From an uncultured Muribaculaceae bacterium (GTDB taxonomy: Bacteria; Bacteroidota; Bacteroidia; Bacteroidales; Muribaculaceae), in contig CAJTYD010000011.1 of the NCBI GenBank assembly GCA_910583775.1, positions 1 through 45,805 on the forward strand: DNA of 45,805 nucleotides, in the 5' to 3' direction. Shown here one piece after another: positions 9,166 to 17,829 of the stretch (within the stretch, counting starts at the first letter, position 1; every line of letters begins with the position of its first letter). Made by a program: the position numbers and the translations under genes. The notes under the pieces were generated by a model. The model saw only the letters and a program-made list of their open reading frames with translations. It was not told the DNA's origin and made no database searches.

Positions 9166-10119
9166 TCAGAAGATTGCTTTCGCGATCTTCGCGACGTTTT
9201 CGGAGAGCGACATCGTGTAGAAATGGATGCCGGGCACGCCTGCGGCCTTGAGCTCGCGGCATTGCGCGATGGTCCATTCCACGCCGATCGCGGAGGCTTC
9301 GGCGTCGCTCTTTGCCTTGCGTAGCTCCGAGGCCAGCGCCTCGGGAAGCTCCGTGCGGAACACCTTCGGCAGCACGTTGAGCTGGCGAAGCTTCGAGATC
9401 GGCTTCAGCGCCGGAACGATCGGCCGATCGATGCCCGCGGCGCGGCAGCGCTCCACGAACTCGAAATATTTGCTGTTGTCGAAAAACATCTGCGTCAGGA
9501 AATATTCGGCACCCTCCTCCATTTTCTTTTTCATATAGTGGATGTCGGAGTCCATGTTTGGCGCCTCCTCGTGTCGCTCCGGGTAACAGGCCATACCGTA
9601 GGAGAAGGGGATGTGGATTCCCTCGATCGAGGTGCCGTCGACGCCGATGCCGCGGTTGAAGTCGTTCACCTGCGCCTGGAGGCCCAAGGCGTGGTCGTGG
9701 TAGTCGGCTGGGGTGCCGTGGAGCGCTCCCTGCGTCTTGTCGTCGCCGCGGACGATGAAGAGGTTGTGGATGCCGAGGAAATTGAGGTCGAGGAGCGCGT
9801 ATTCGGTCTCCTCCTTGGTGAAGCCGCGGCAGATGATGTGGGGCACGGCCATGATGCCGTAGCGGATCTGCAGGGCGGCGGCGATGGCCACCGTGCCGGG
9901 GCGGCGGAGAGTGTTCACGCGGCGCAGCGTGCCGTCGGGAAGAGGCTTGTAGATGTATTCGCTGTGATGGGAGGTGATGTTGATGAATTTCGGATCATAC
10001 TCCCGCAGCGAGTCAACGATGTCGTAGATCTTGTATATGCTGTTTCCGCGAAGCGGCGGCAGTATTTCAAACGAAAACGCCGGGCCTTCTCCTTTGCGGA
10101 AGAAATCAGTAACTTTCAT
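9166..10119 (-). CDS. metF: Methylenetetrahydrofolate reductase
   Basis: 317 residues, the size of bacterial MetF. It reduces 5,10-methylene-THF to 5-methyl-THF with FAD. Family features are the N-terminal FSFEILPP motif with the catalytic glutamate, the ITSHHSEY strand, the FIVRGDD loop, and the QMFFDNSKYFEFVERCRAAGI region that binds flavin and folate. It lies directly upstream of metH in the same direction, so the methyl donor and the methyltransferase are made together. The stop codon TGA is followed at once by TAATTTTGAA, the start of the recurring heptamer repeat. No SAM or B12 riboswitch is evident upstream. Confidence 0.96.
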   Translation of the reverse strand: MKVTDFFRKGEGPAFSFEILPPLRGNSIYKIYDIVDSLREYDPKFINITSHHSEYIYKPLPDGTLRRVNTLRRPGTVAIAAALQIRYGIMAVPHIICRGFTKEETEYALLDLNFLGIHNLFIVRGDDKTQGALHGTPADYHDHALGLQAQVNDFNRGIGVDGTSIEGIHIPFSYGMACYPERHEEAPNMDSDIHYMKKKMEEGAEYFLTQMFFDNSKYFEFVERCRAAGIDRPIVPALKPISKLRQLNVLPKVFRTELPEALASELRKAKSDAEASAIGVEWTIAQCRELKAAGVPGIHFYTMSLSENVAKIAKAIF

Positions 10120-10139
10120 AATCAGGGCAATTGATGATT

Positions 10140-10251
10140 AATTTTGAATTTTGAATTGGGCTGGCGCCGGAAATAATTTTGAATTTTGAATTTTGTTTTT
10201 TCTCGAGGATCTCGGTAGGTTGCGCGTCAGCCCAATTCAAAATTCAAAATT
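10140..10251. repeat. Large stem-loop with 24-bp perfect inverted repeat
   Basis: Bases 10140-10163 (heptamers ending in GAATTGGGCTG) are the exact reverse complement of 10228-10251. The 64-base centre includes further TTTTGAA heptamers and a CTCGAGGATCTCGG stretch. It fills the gap between the phosphatase gene and metF. It may act as a 3' stabiliser or weak terminator, or be a small mobile repeat. Confidence 0.75.
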
Positions 10252-10263
10252 CAAAATTCAAAA

Positions 10264-11598
10264 TTATTCGGGGAATCGGGTCGTGAAGGAGTCGAGCTTG
10301 GCGGCGTAGTGGTCGCGGAGGTCTTTCCAGCGGTAGTAGGGGCCGGAGACGGGCTTGACGGGCAGTTTAACCTCCTCTTCGTTGAGGAGCACCTTGACCA
10401 GCACGTCGTCGACGCTGCGCTTCGCCTTCTTCTCGGGGCGGTAGAAGATCATCTGGATGTTGCTGCCCATCGGGAAGATGGTGTAGTTGCGCCAGTGGTC
10501 GTCGAGGTTATTGAGGTCGGTGCGGTCCACGCCGTTGTCGTTGAGTTCCATCAGCACCGAGAGAGGCAGCAGGATCGACTCGTGGCCGAAGCGCAGGTTG
10601 GCGCTGATGTGGGGCGAGACCATCGCCGTGTCGGCAGATTCGATCATGTTGCGGAGCGTGACGCGCTGGCGGAAGGGCACGCGGCCGTTGGAGAGCGAGG
10701 TGTTGCCGGCGGCGCAATACCATTCGGCGTTGTTTACGAGCCATTCATCGTAGAGCTCCTCGGGGGTGAAGAGGTCGTAGATATAGGGCTGGTCGTCATG
10801 GCTCTGCATGTTGGCGGCCACATCGAAGACGGCGGAGAAGACGCGCGGACCGTCAAGGCTGTCGGCGACGAATTTCTGATCGTTGAAGACCTTGGCCAGG
10901 AAGGCGTGGCGGTCGCGGTGGCTCTTGGTGAATTCGCCGGCGTATTTGCGCTCGGTCTCCTCGGCGAGCTTGCGCGCCACGGTGTCGCTGCTGTTATGGT
11001 TGAGGATCTTCTGCGTGGTGCGCGAGGCGTCCATGGTGATGATGATGCCGGGCACCATTTTCTCGATCTCGACGATCTCGTTGGCCATCGAGAGGATGCA
11101 GCGGATCACTACGGTCGACTTGGCGTCGACGTGAGTGCCGGCGCGGAAGATCTCGGGGAAGTTCTTCACCATGCGGGCGGCGATGCCGCGGTGCTGGCGG
11201 TGACCCAAAGGGGTGAGCTCGCCGAGGCGCCCCTGCGAGTCGTTATGTATTTTCTTAAGCTGTGCGAGAAGCTGCTTGCCGCGGGGAGTAAGTTTGCCGT
11301 ATTTGTCGGCCTTCTCGAGATATGAGACAGGGTTGGCATACTGGTTTTCGCCGATGAGCCAGCGGCTGCCGTGGCGGCCGTAATGCTCGATATGGAAGGG
11401 CTTGTAGCCTTTGGGTGCCGGGGTGAGCGCCGGGATTCCGCGGGCCGGCACCGGGTATGCGAGATACTGACTTGCCGACTGGCAGCTGTCGGGGCGAGCG
11501 GCGCCCTTGAATCGGTTCTGTGCCGCGGCGGTGCCTGCCGTCAGGGCAAGCGCAGCGATGATCGCGGGAAAAATCGCATTTCTATAATTCCATTTCAT
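10264..11598 (-). CDS. Secreted histidine-type phosphatase (branch 2; phytase/MINPP-like)
   Basis: 444 residues with a signal peptide (about 1-26, ending TAAAQ). The phosphohistidine motif YGRHGSRW is at about residues 75-82, and the partner motif FGHESILLPL is at about 330. These are the two halves of the histidine acid phosphatase active site, in which the histidine of RHGxR is phosphorylated and the late HE/HD pair donates the proton. Relatives in Bacteroides include inositol-polyphosphate phosphatases, but the substrate cannot be decided from the sequence. It acts in the periplasm or outside the cell. It has its own promoter at 11634-11665 and may read through to metF and metH, for which no separate promoter was seen. 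Confidence 0.85.
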   Translation of the reverse strand: MKWNYRNAIFPAIIAALALTAGTAAAQNRFKGAARPDSCQSASQYLAYPVPARGIPALTPAPKGYKPFHIEHYGRHGSRWLIGENQYANPVSYLEKADKYGKLTPRGKQLLAQLKKIHNDSQGRLGELTPLGHRQHRGIAARMVKNFPEIFRAGTHVDAKSTVVIRCILSMANEIVEIEKMVPGIIITMDASRTTQKILNHNSSDTVARKLAEETERKYAGEFTKSHRDRHAFLAKVFNDQKFVADSLDGPRVFSAVFDVAANMQSHDDQPYIYDLFTPEELYDEWLVNNAEWYCAAGNTSLSNGRVPFRQRVTLRNMIESADTAMVSPHISANLRFGHESILLPLSVLMELNDNGVDRTDLNNLDDHWRNYTIFPMGSNIQMIFYRPEKKAKRSVDDVLVKVLLNEEEVKLPVKPVSGPYYRWKDLRDHYAAKLDSFTTRFPE

Positions 11599-11633
11599 GA
11601 TATCGTGTATTTATTATCACATATTTATTCACA

Positions 11634-11665
11634 CAAAATTAATAAATTTCCACGATACCGACAAA
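11634..11665 (-). promoter_or_regulatory. Promoter of the histidine phosphatase gene
   Basis: Minus strand TTTG (11662-11665), 20-base spacer, TAATTTTG (11634-11641). This is a near-perfect Bacteroidetes promoter. The expected start is near 11627, giving a leader of about 30 bases. Confidence 0.78.
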
Positions 11666-11701
11666 ACCTATTCAAGCGCGCCCTTCCGGTCGCGCCACAG
11701 T

Positions 11702-11736
11702 AAAAGAGGGGAAACGGCCGGACGGCCATTCCCCTC
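11702..11736 (-). terminator. Intrinsic terminator of the fimbrial operon
   Basis: On the minus strand a GC-rich hairpin (GAGGGGAA paired with TTTCCCCTC, inner GGCCG paired with CGGCC) is followed by TTTT. It lies about 30 bases after the stop of the last fimbrial gene. Confidence 0.82.
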
Positions 11737-11768
11737 CCGCATATATAGAGATTAGGATTAGATACCCG

Positions 11769-13457
11769 CTACTGGTGGCGGAGCAGCGTGATGCGCGAGG
11801 CGACGGGGGCGCCGGAGGGCGACATGCAGGATTTGCGGAAGATCGCCTGGTTGTTGGTGCCCTTGCTCACGTGGGCGTAAGCGCCGGGGTTGAAGCGCGA
11901 GTTGATGTCGGGCAGGAAGTATGACGAGTAGTTGGCCGCGCTCACCGTTATCGGCACCGCCGTGTTCGTCAGGCCGAACCAGGGCGTCGCTGTCTGTCCC
12001 GATAGTATCTTCACGTTCCAGTTGGTCTCGCCGGCATTGAGCAGATTGACGGTGTAGGTCGCCGCAGTGCTCTGCACGACGTCGTTGGGGCGCCATTTCA
12101 GTGTGAAGGGGAGCTCGAGGTTGTCGCTCTTCACCAGGAATTCGAGAGTGTGGTCCGCGCCGTCGTTTATGAGGTTGGCTACAACGGCATACTTCTTGCC
12201 TCCGAGGTTGGAGACTCTAACGTTGGAGATCCAGGTCTGAGTGTTGTCGTAGACAAGGGTCGGTGTCAGCTCGCGGTCGGAGTATATTGTGGCGAGACGC
12301 AGGCCGAGGATTGTGTTGTCGGTCGAATAATGGCCCACTACCTCGGAAGTGTTGCAGTCGAGGCGCAGCATATACTGGCTGTCGCCCGTCACGGAGGAAT
12401 AGTTGATGTCGGAATCCACCAGCGTTGTCTTCAGCGCGTTCGAGGGATTCGACGCGATGGCGGTGGCCAGGTCGGCATATCCGCGGTCGGTGACCGAGTT
12501 GATGTTCAGGATATATCGGTGGTTTCGGACGATGTTATATGGCGTTCCCGAGGCGTTGAGGAGTATTATCTTGTAATATCCGCTCTCTCCTTTGTATTTG
12601 CCTTTTATTATCACGGGCATATAGTCGGAGTTGGAGCAGTTGCGCTCATAGACGTAGAGAGAGGGAAGCGCGTCGTAGACCCAGGCGCGCGCCGGGTCGG
12701 TGATCACCGCGCCCGCGGGGCGTCCTGTTGTGGGTGTCGCCGTGGGAGCCGTGGTGACGGCGGTTGTCGGCGTCACATATCCGACAGTCGATTCGTTGAT
12801 GACGGTCATTCCTTCCAGTTCGAAATCGCCGAGTCCGTTAGAGGCATTTGCGTCGGCGGTCTTGGCCGTGACGCAGGCCACGCTGCGCAGCAGCTTAATG
12901 CCCGATACATTTGTATTCTCCGGAATACCTCCGTTCATCACCACTCGGCCCCACATCACGGGGGGCGCGGCATGATCCCTCAGGTTCACGCCGGCCGGAA
13001 GGGCGACTGTCTTGAGCTGAGCCACCTGCGACTCGGCGCAGCCCTTGGTGAGGGGCGTGTAGTCGATGCGGTCGGCGTTGGTGGCCTTGTCGCGGGCGTT
13101 GGCGATGATATGTATCGTTCTTTTCTTCGAGATTTTGTCGAAGTAGAACGTTATCGTCACCTTTCCGTCGGCCACTGCGATGTTTCCGGCCGGTATCACC
13201 TCGATGAACTTATTGTTCTCGTCGAAAACAAGGCCGTCGGCTGTAAGGATATCCGAGTCGGTGGTTCCGGCACGCGTGGCGGATGCCTGGTCGACGGTCA
13301 GCGGCATATCCACCGTGATCTTCGCCTCCACTCTCTTAGCCTCCGGCATATCCGGCTCCTCCGGCAGGTCATTGCCTGCTTCCGAAGAACAGGAGACTGC
13401 GGTCGCCGTCAGTGCGGCGACTGCAATCATCTGATATATTTTGTGGAATATTCTCAT
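11769..13457 (-). CDS. Fimbrial accessory lipoprotein, candidate tip subunit
   Basis: 562 residues from the start at 13457, chosen because it gives a lipoprotein signal (MRIFHKIYQM then ALTATAVSC, Cys23). An ATG at 13541 would extend it into the upstream gene. The mature protein begins with an acidic spacer, then KITVDMPLTVDQASATRAGTTD, where Arg62 in TRAG resembles the trypsin-like processing site of Mfa-type fimbrillins. The body is beta-rich with fimbrillin-like stretches (ITFYFDKISKKRTIHIIANA, YKIILLNASGTPYNIVRNHR). I expect a DUF4906- or fimbrillin-like fold, but this needs a profile search. It is the last gene of the operon, 28 bases after the 821-residue lipoprotein gene. Role as a tip or adhesin subunit is inferred from position and size. 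Confidence 0.72.
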   Translation of the reverse strand: MRIFHKIYQMIAVAALTATAVSCSSEAGNDLPEEPDMPEAKRVEAKITVDMPLTVDQASATRAGTTDSDILTADGLVFDENNKFIEVIPAGNIAVADGKVTITFYFDKISKKRTIHIIANARDKATNADRIDYTPLTKGCAESQVAQLKTVALPAGVNLRDHAAPPVMWGRVVMNGGIPENTNVSGIKLLRSVACVTAKTADANASNGLGDFELEGMTVINESTVGYVTPTTAVTTAPTATPTTGRPAGAVITDPARAWVYDALPSLYVYERNCSNSDYMPVIIKGKYKGESGYYKIILLNASGTPYNIVRNHRYILNINSVTDRGYADLATAIASNPSNALKTTLVDSDINYSSVTGDSQYMLRLDCNTSEVVGHYSTDNTILGLRLATIYSDRELTPTLVYDNTQTWISNVRVSNLGGKKYAVVANLINDGADHTLEFLVKSDNLELPFTLKWRPNDVVQSTAATYTVNLLNAGETNWNVKILSGQTATPWFGLTNTAVPITVSAANYSSYFLPDINSRFNPGAYAHVSKGTNNQAIFRKSCMSPSGAPVASRITLLRHQ

Positions 13458-13485
13458 TTCTTTGAAAATATCTAAGTTATTCAAA

Positions 13486-15951
13486 TTAACCCAATGTGAA
13501 TTTCGCAGTATGACGCTTTCGGTCGTAGTTGATTCTCGCAAACTGCTTTCCAGGCCTGTGACCGGCCGTTTCGTTGTTGAAAGTCTTCTGTTGCGACATT
13601 ACAAGGGTACCTCCGTTTATGGTACAAACTTTATTGTTCCAAGTGGGGGTTCCTCCTTGATAGAAATAAACCGTACATGTGATAGTTCCGCTCTTACTAG
13701 AGCTTCCGTACCATCCGGCCTTACAGTTCAGCTGAATGACACGAGGAATCATTTTGTTCTTCATATTATCAGGTATTCTCTTCATACCCGGGTATGGAAG
13801 TTTGTTTACCTCTTTTGCATTGAAATATACAGATTCTCCTGCTGCTGCGTTGGTGTTGTCGCCTCCCCATTGCAGAATAGTTCCTGAATAGTTCCAACCG
13901 TATCCGCAATATTTGTTGTTTAAGTTGTCAACGTATGGCATTGTGAACGTCTGGCCATGATAATCCTGGGTTCTCGGTATGTTCTCGAATCCGACGGTAA
14001 TATCGACGTCAGGCGAGGTAGCCCCCCATGTGAATGTTACAAGGAACCAATCGAACTCGGGGGTGTTGACCATAATTACCTGGTCGAGCCAGAGCGTCAC
14101 CGTATAGTCGGGGTCGTATTTATGAGAGAGCGTGATCGTGTCGTAACGGTCGTCGCCCGAAGGGTTGTTGAGCGATCGGAAGTGGAACAGTCCGGTATTC
14201 TTGTCATAGTAGGTATAACGCGAATCCTTGGTTACGAAATCGGGATAATCGGTGACTGTGACATCGCGGCTTCCTCCATAGACGCTGATCAGATCGGTGG
14301 TGATGTCTTTATATGTAGAGCCGTCAGGCTGCTCAAGCTCCACGATGTCATCGGCAAGACCGATGTATAGGTTGTCCATATAGATCGTGTCGGTGTCGAG
14401 AGTGTTGATATTCATGAAGACCACCGGTCCCTTTCCAAATGCCGTGTTGAAGTCGGAGAAATCGATCTCGTTATCGTTTTTGCGTGTCACGGTAGCCGTC
14501 GAGGTGCCGACGGTCGGACTGCTCTGCGTGTTGGTGCGCAGGTTCGGCAGGATCTTCCAGCCTCCGCCGGTGGTATGCACCCTCACCTCCTTGTTCGGAT
14601 GCGGAGGCGATACCCAGCAGGTCTTGGCGGTCTCGTTGGCGCCCGGATTGTTGATGACGACGTCGATCGTTCCTTTTTCGGGACGCTGTGTGACCGGTAT
14701 TCTCTTCTCCACATTGCCGTTTGTCACGGAGATGTATGAGCTTCGGGGCGAGCCCGGAGTGTAGGTGTCGCGGTTTGCCTCGATCTCCCATTTGCCGGCG
14801 CCGAGGTTGCGCACCGTGATCCAGGAGGCGTCGGCGGCGCGGGTGACGGTGAAGTCGCCCTTTGCCTGCACGTGGAGGGTATCCTTATATGAGAGACCGA
14901 TCTCCGTCTTGTCGGTGATGATCGTGCGGTTGGCGATGTCGGCGTTGGCGTTGTCTTCCTGCCAGGGAATGATGTCGCTCTCGATGGCGAGCTTGCGCTT
15001 GTTGTAGGAAAGGGTCACTATATAGATGCCGTTCATCTTAGGCGAGCGAGGGAGCAACAGTTCATTCTTGATGATACGCGATCCGTCCTTGGCCTTGAGG
15101 TTGACGTTCATGCGCAGCAGCGATGTGGTGGTGTCGGTGGCCGTGGCGGGGCTCGCATAATCCGATCCGCGGTGAGCCGGGATTATGTATTCGAGCTCGT
15201 TTGATCCTCTCAGGCTGTCGGGGTTGGAGGGGAGATACTGCTCGAGGGTGAAGTCTCCCCTGAGGGGAACATCGCTGACGGCGGGATGGTCTTTGGAGGG
15301 ATAGAGACATCCACGGTAGTCGAGGGTGGTCGGCACGTTGGTGATCTCGATATGGTGGTCGCCGTTGACATCAAGGTCGCCGGAGCGTCCGAACCTGACG
15401 ATAACCTTGGCGACGTTGCGGGTGTACTGCGCATCGTAGTTGTAGTCATGGTCGAGCACGAACTCGCTCTTGCCGGCGGCCTCGTCGGTAACCTCCCAAT
15501 GACCCGAGAGCTCCACGTCCTTGATGCGCGTGGTGTATAGCTCCGGATAGTCGGCGAGCGAACCGTCGGCTTTTGTCAGCGTGTTCTCGAACATCGTGCA
15601 TTCCTCGGGGCGCTTCCCGTATTCAGGATCGGAGATGTAGTCCATCGTTCCCGATTCCTTTGCCGAAACGAGTGTGAAATCCCAGCGGCCTTCCCCTAAG
15701 TTGAAAGTGAACTTATGGTTGTCGACCAGCGTGAGATCCGGGCTCTTGCGGTATGCGCCGTTTCCGTTCGTCTCCGAATGGAACTGGAAGATGCGGGTGT
15801 TTGCCGTCAGCTCGCTTTCGGTGGCAAGACCGAACGACAGGGTCACGTCCTCGCTCTTGGTCCCGTCGATGTCGAAACCGTCGGTAGAGCAGGATGCGAG
15901 CCCTGTGAGCAACAGTGCTCCCGTCAGTATATGGTTTATCTTGATCTTCAT
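13486..15951 (-). CDS. Large fimbrial-operon lipoprotein with BACON-like domain
   Basis: 821 residues. The signal ends in the lipobox LASC (Cys21) followed by STDGFDIDG. An N-terminal fimbrillin-like half (about 30-330) includes YTRNVAKVIVRFG and IYIVTLSYNKRKLAIESDII. A BACON-like module follows (about 345-425: TEIGLSYKDTLHVQAKGDF, WEIEANRD, KRIPVTQRPEKG). The C-terminal part (about 430-821) is of unknown fold. BACON domains are often found in Bacteroidetes surface proteins and may bind glycans or mucin. Being fourth in the operon suggests a tip or adhesive subunit. The C-terminal third is lower in GC than the first two thirds, as can be seen by eye at 13490-14000. Confidence 0.75.
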   Translation of the reverse strand: MKIKINHILTGALLLTGLASCSTDGFDIDGTKSEDVTLSFGLATESELTANTRIFQFHSETNGNGAYRKSPDLTLVDNHKFTFNLGEGRWDFTLVSAKESGTMDYISDPEYGKRPEECTMFENTLTKADGSLADYPELYTTRIKDVELSGHWEVTDEAAGKSEFVLDHDYNYDAQYTRNVAKVIVRFGRSGDLDVNGDHHIEITNVPTTLDYRGCLYPSKDHPAVSDVPLRGDFTLEQYLPSNPDSLRGSNELEYIIPAHRGSDYASPATATDTTTSLLRMNVNLKAKDGSRIIKNELLLPRSPKMNGIYIVTLSYNKRKLAIESDIIPWQEDNANADIANRTIITDKTEIGLSYKDTLHVQAKGDFTVTRAADASWITVRNLGAGKWEIEANRDTYTPGSPRSSYISVTNGNVEKRIPVTQRPEKGTIDVVINNPGANETAKTCWVSPPHPNKEVRVHTTGGGWKILPNLRTNTQSSPTVGTSTATVTRKNDNEIDFSDFNTAFGKGPVVFMNINTLDTDTIYMDNLYIGLADDIVELEQPDGSTYKDITTDLISVYGGSRDVTVTDYPDFVTKDSRYTYYDKNTGLFHFRSLNNPSGDDRYDTITLSHKYDPDYTVTLWLDQVIMVNTPEFDWFLVTFTWGATSPDVDITVGFENIPRTQDYHGQTFTMPYVDNLNNKYCGYGWNYSGTILQWGGDNTNAAAGESVYFNAKEVNKLPYPGMKRIPDNMKNKMIPRVIQLNCKAGWYGSSSKSGTITCTVYFYQGGTPTWNNKVCTINGGTLVMSQQKTFNNETAGHRPGKQFARINYDRKRHTAKFTLG

Positions 15952-16052
15952 CGTAAGGAAGTTTCTAACTTACAACTAAACTTTTAAGGTTCTTAAATCC
16001 AATCCTCTCCTTTCATCCCGTGTTTTGGGATGGCTCTCTTCTCCGGGTGGGC

Positions 16053-16664
16053 TTATTTCTTCTTGAGGCCGGTGGGGATTATGTATCCGAAGCTGACGCT
16101 GAAGCGCGTTGGCCCGAAGTATCCGCGGGTTTTCTTGCGGACGTAGGGATGATTCTCGTATAGGCCTCCGAGCTTGTATTTGTTATACTGGAGGTGGGCG
16201 TAGCCGATACCGAGGTTGATGTCCATCTGCCAGTGTTTGTTGAACTCATATTTCCAGCCTCCGGAGATACCTGCGCTGACGCCCCATCCGCGGCGACGCA
16301 CCGAGCGGTCCATATCATGGTGGCGGTATAGTCCGATATTGAAGTCGCCCCACATCGCGTATGCGCCGGCATACCATCCGGTTGCTATATAGTCGGCGTC
16401 ATGCTCCGAGGGCCTGAAGTAATATCTTCCCTCTGCCGCCACCTGGAACGAGCGGAACACCTCCTCGTGTTTCTTTTTCATATAGGGGAGCCAGATCACG
16501 TCGCCGCTGACCGAGAAATGGCGCGAGAGGCCGTGCTCGTAGCCGATGTTGGGAGATCCGCAGAGAATTGCCGGACCGTTCATCTTGATCATCTGCGGTT
16601 TCGCCGGCAGAGCGATGCCGAGCAGCAGAATCAGAATGCTGATATGTCGAAATATCCGTTTCAT
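16053..16664 (-). CDS. DUF3575-like outer-membrane protein of the fimbrial operon
   Basis: 203 residues from the start at 16664, with a signal peptide (MKRIFRHISILILLLGIALP) and no lipobox. An alternative start at 16691 (MNHSIKDFK) overlaps the stop of the Mfa2-type gene as ATGA and would add nine residues. The body alternates aromatic and polar residues like a small beta-barrel (FSVSGDVIWLPYMKKKHEEV, YYFRPSEHDADYIATGWYAG, WQMDINLGIGYAHLQYNKYK) and ends in FGYIIPTGLKKK. Such DUF3575 proteins are common in Bacteroidetes fimbrial operons. Biochemical function is not established as far as I know; assembly or anchoring at the outer membrane is inferred. Confidence 0.8.
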   Translation of the reverse strand: MKRIFRHISILILLLGIALPAKPQMIKMNGPAILCGSPNIGYEHGLSRHFSVSGDVIWLPYMKKKHEEVFRSFQVAAEGRYYFRPSEHDADYIATGWYAGAYAMWGDFNIGLYRHHDMDRSVRRRGWGVSAGISGGWKYEFNKHWQMDINLGIGYAHLQYNKYKLGGLYENHPYVRKKTRGYFGPTRFSVSFGYIIPTGLKKK

Positions 16665-16687
16665 CTTGAAGTCTTTTATAGAATGGT

Positions 16688-17638
16688 TCATTTGATTTCG
16701 GCCGGCAGCGTGCCTTTCTTCTTGTTTTGGCCGCCGTCGATGATTATCTCGCCTCCTAAGATGGTCTCGTCCCATCCCTCGATGGTGATGTAGAAGCCTT
16801 CGTTATAGAGGTCGATTATATATCGGCGTCCGTAGAGCATCCGGAGCGGTTCGTTTCCGGCATAGAGACCGAAGCGGTATGTTATCAGTCTCTTCCCTGC
16901 GGGATCGTATAGTTCGAGTGTAAGGACAACAAGCGAGTCTTCCATCGTGGGGAAGACAAGGGTGTTGAATTCCATAGCTGCGCCTTCGGCGGAGATCGGA
17001 AACGGGTTGATCTCCCTGAAGGGATATTCTATTGTGGCCGTTTTGACGCCGGATGTGAGGGTGTCGAGCGCCACTTTCTGTTCCGTACCCACGAATTCGA
17101 GAGTGATCTTTGCCGAGCCCACGAGATGTGGGTCGACGTCGTTACCGCGATATCTGAGGGTAAGTGTCGCCGGATACATCTTGATCGATGCAGTGTCGGT
17201 AACCATTTTGTCGACCAGATCGAGCGACCTGTTTATATAGTCGAATTTGAGCGGACCGGGGCTTTTGAAATGGCCCGATTCCTTACGGTCGAGGCAGAAG
17301 GCGGCGTATGCCAGGTCCTCCTTGTCGTAGAAACCGACCGAGTCGGTGTTCGCCAGAACGCATGACTTATATGAGCCCGGAGGAAGATGGAACGCGAAGA
17401 TACCGTCGTCAAGGAGGTTGTCGCCGGTTTCATTCACACGTGCAAAGCGTTCCGCCACCAGCTCGCCGGTCTCGGTGTTCCAGATGAGAATCCGGCAGTT
17501 ATCGATGCTTTTGTCCTTGAATTCGGGCACGAACACCTTGTAGTTCATTTCGTCTTCGAAATAATCGTAGGTGCACGAGCTCAATCCGAGGATCATCGCT
17601 ATCGTGGCGAAAAGATATGTCGCGAGTCTGCGCATCAT
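16688..17638 (-). CDS. FimB/Mfa2-family fimbrial anchor lipoprotein
   Basis: 316 residues. The signal ends in the lipobox LSSC (Cys22). FimB/Mfa2 features are the NYKVFVPEF strand, CRILIWNTETGELVAERF, a DGIFAFHLPPGSY turn and CVLANTD, followed by two beta-sandwich domains. In Porphyromonas gingivalis, Mfa2 anchors the Mfa1 fimbria to the outer membrane and limits its length. The gene follows the major subunit gene, separated by 190 bases holding a strong hairpin, and overlaps the following reading frame start by ATGA. Confidence 0.87.
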   Translation of the reverse strand: MMRRLATYLFATIAMILGLSSCTYDYFEDEMNYKVFVPEFKDKSIDNCRILIWNTETGELVAERFARVNETGDNLLDDGIFAFHLPPGSYKSCVLANTDSVGFYDKEDLAYAAFCLDRKESGHFKSPGPLKFDYINRSLDLVDKMVTDTASIKMYPATLTLRYRGNDVDPHLVGSAKITLEFVGTEQKVALDTLTSGVKTATIEYPFREINPFPISAEGAAMEFNTLVFPTMEDSLVVLTLELYDPAGKRLITYRFGLYAGNEPLRMLYGRRYIIDLYNEGFYITIEGWDETILGGEIIIDGGQNKKKGTLPAEIK

Positions 17639-17724
17639 TGTAGTTTTTGTTAGGGATTGCGATCTCCGCCGTGACGTAAGCCTACATCTCTGACCGTCGG
17701 GGATCTTAAAGGAAAATGGAAAGA

Positions 17725-17771
17725 GAGATGCACCGGCGCCGGCCGGTCGGACTCAGCGGCCGGTGCATCTC
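17725..17771 (-). terminator. Hairpin between the major fimbrial subunit and its anchor gene
   Basis: A perfect 12-bp stem (GAGATGCACCGG with CCGGTGCATCTC) with a GC-rich loop is followed on the minus strand by a pyrimidine-rich tail (TCTCTTTCCATTTTCC). It lies about 60 bases past the major subunit stop. It could be a leaky terminator or an mRNA stabiliser that leaves many more copies of the first cistron than of the anchor and tip cistrons. Confidence 0.7.
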
Positions 17772-17829
17772 GATGGATAGTGAAGCAATCAGTGCTTCAT
17801 AGGATTAGAAATAGTTTCTTTCGTCCGGA

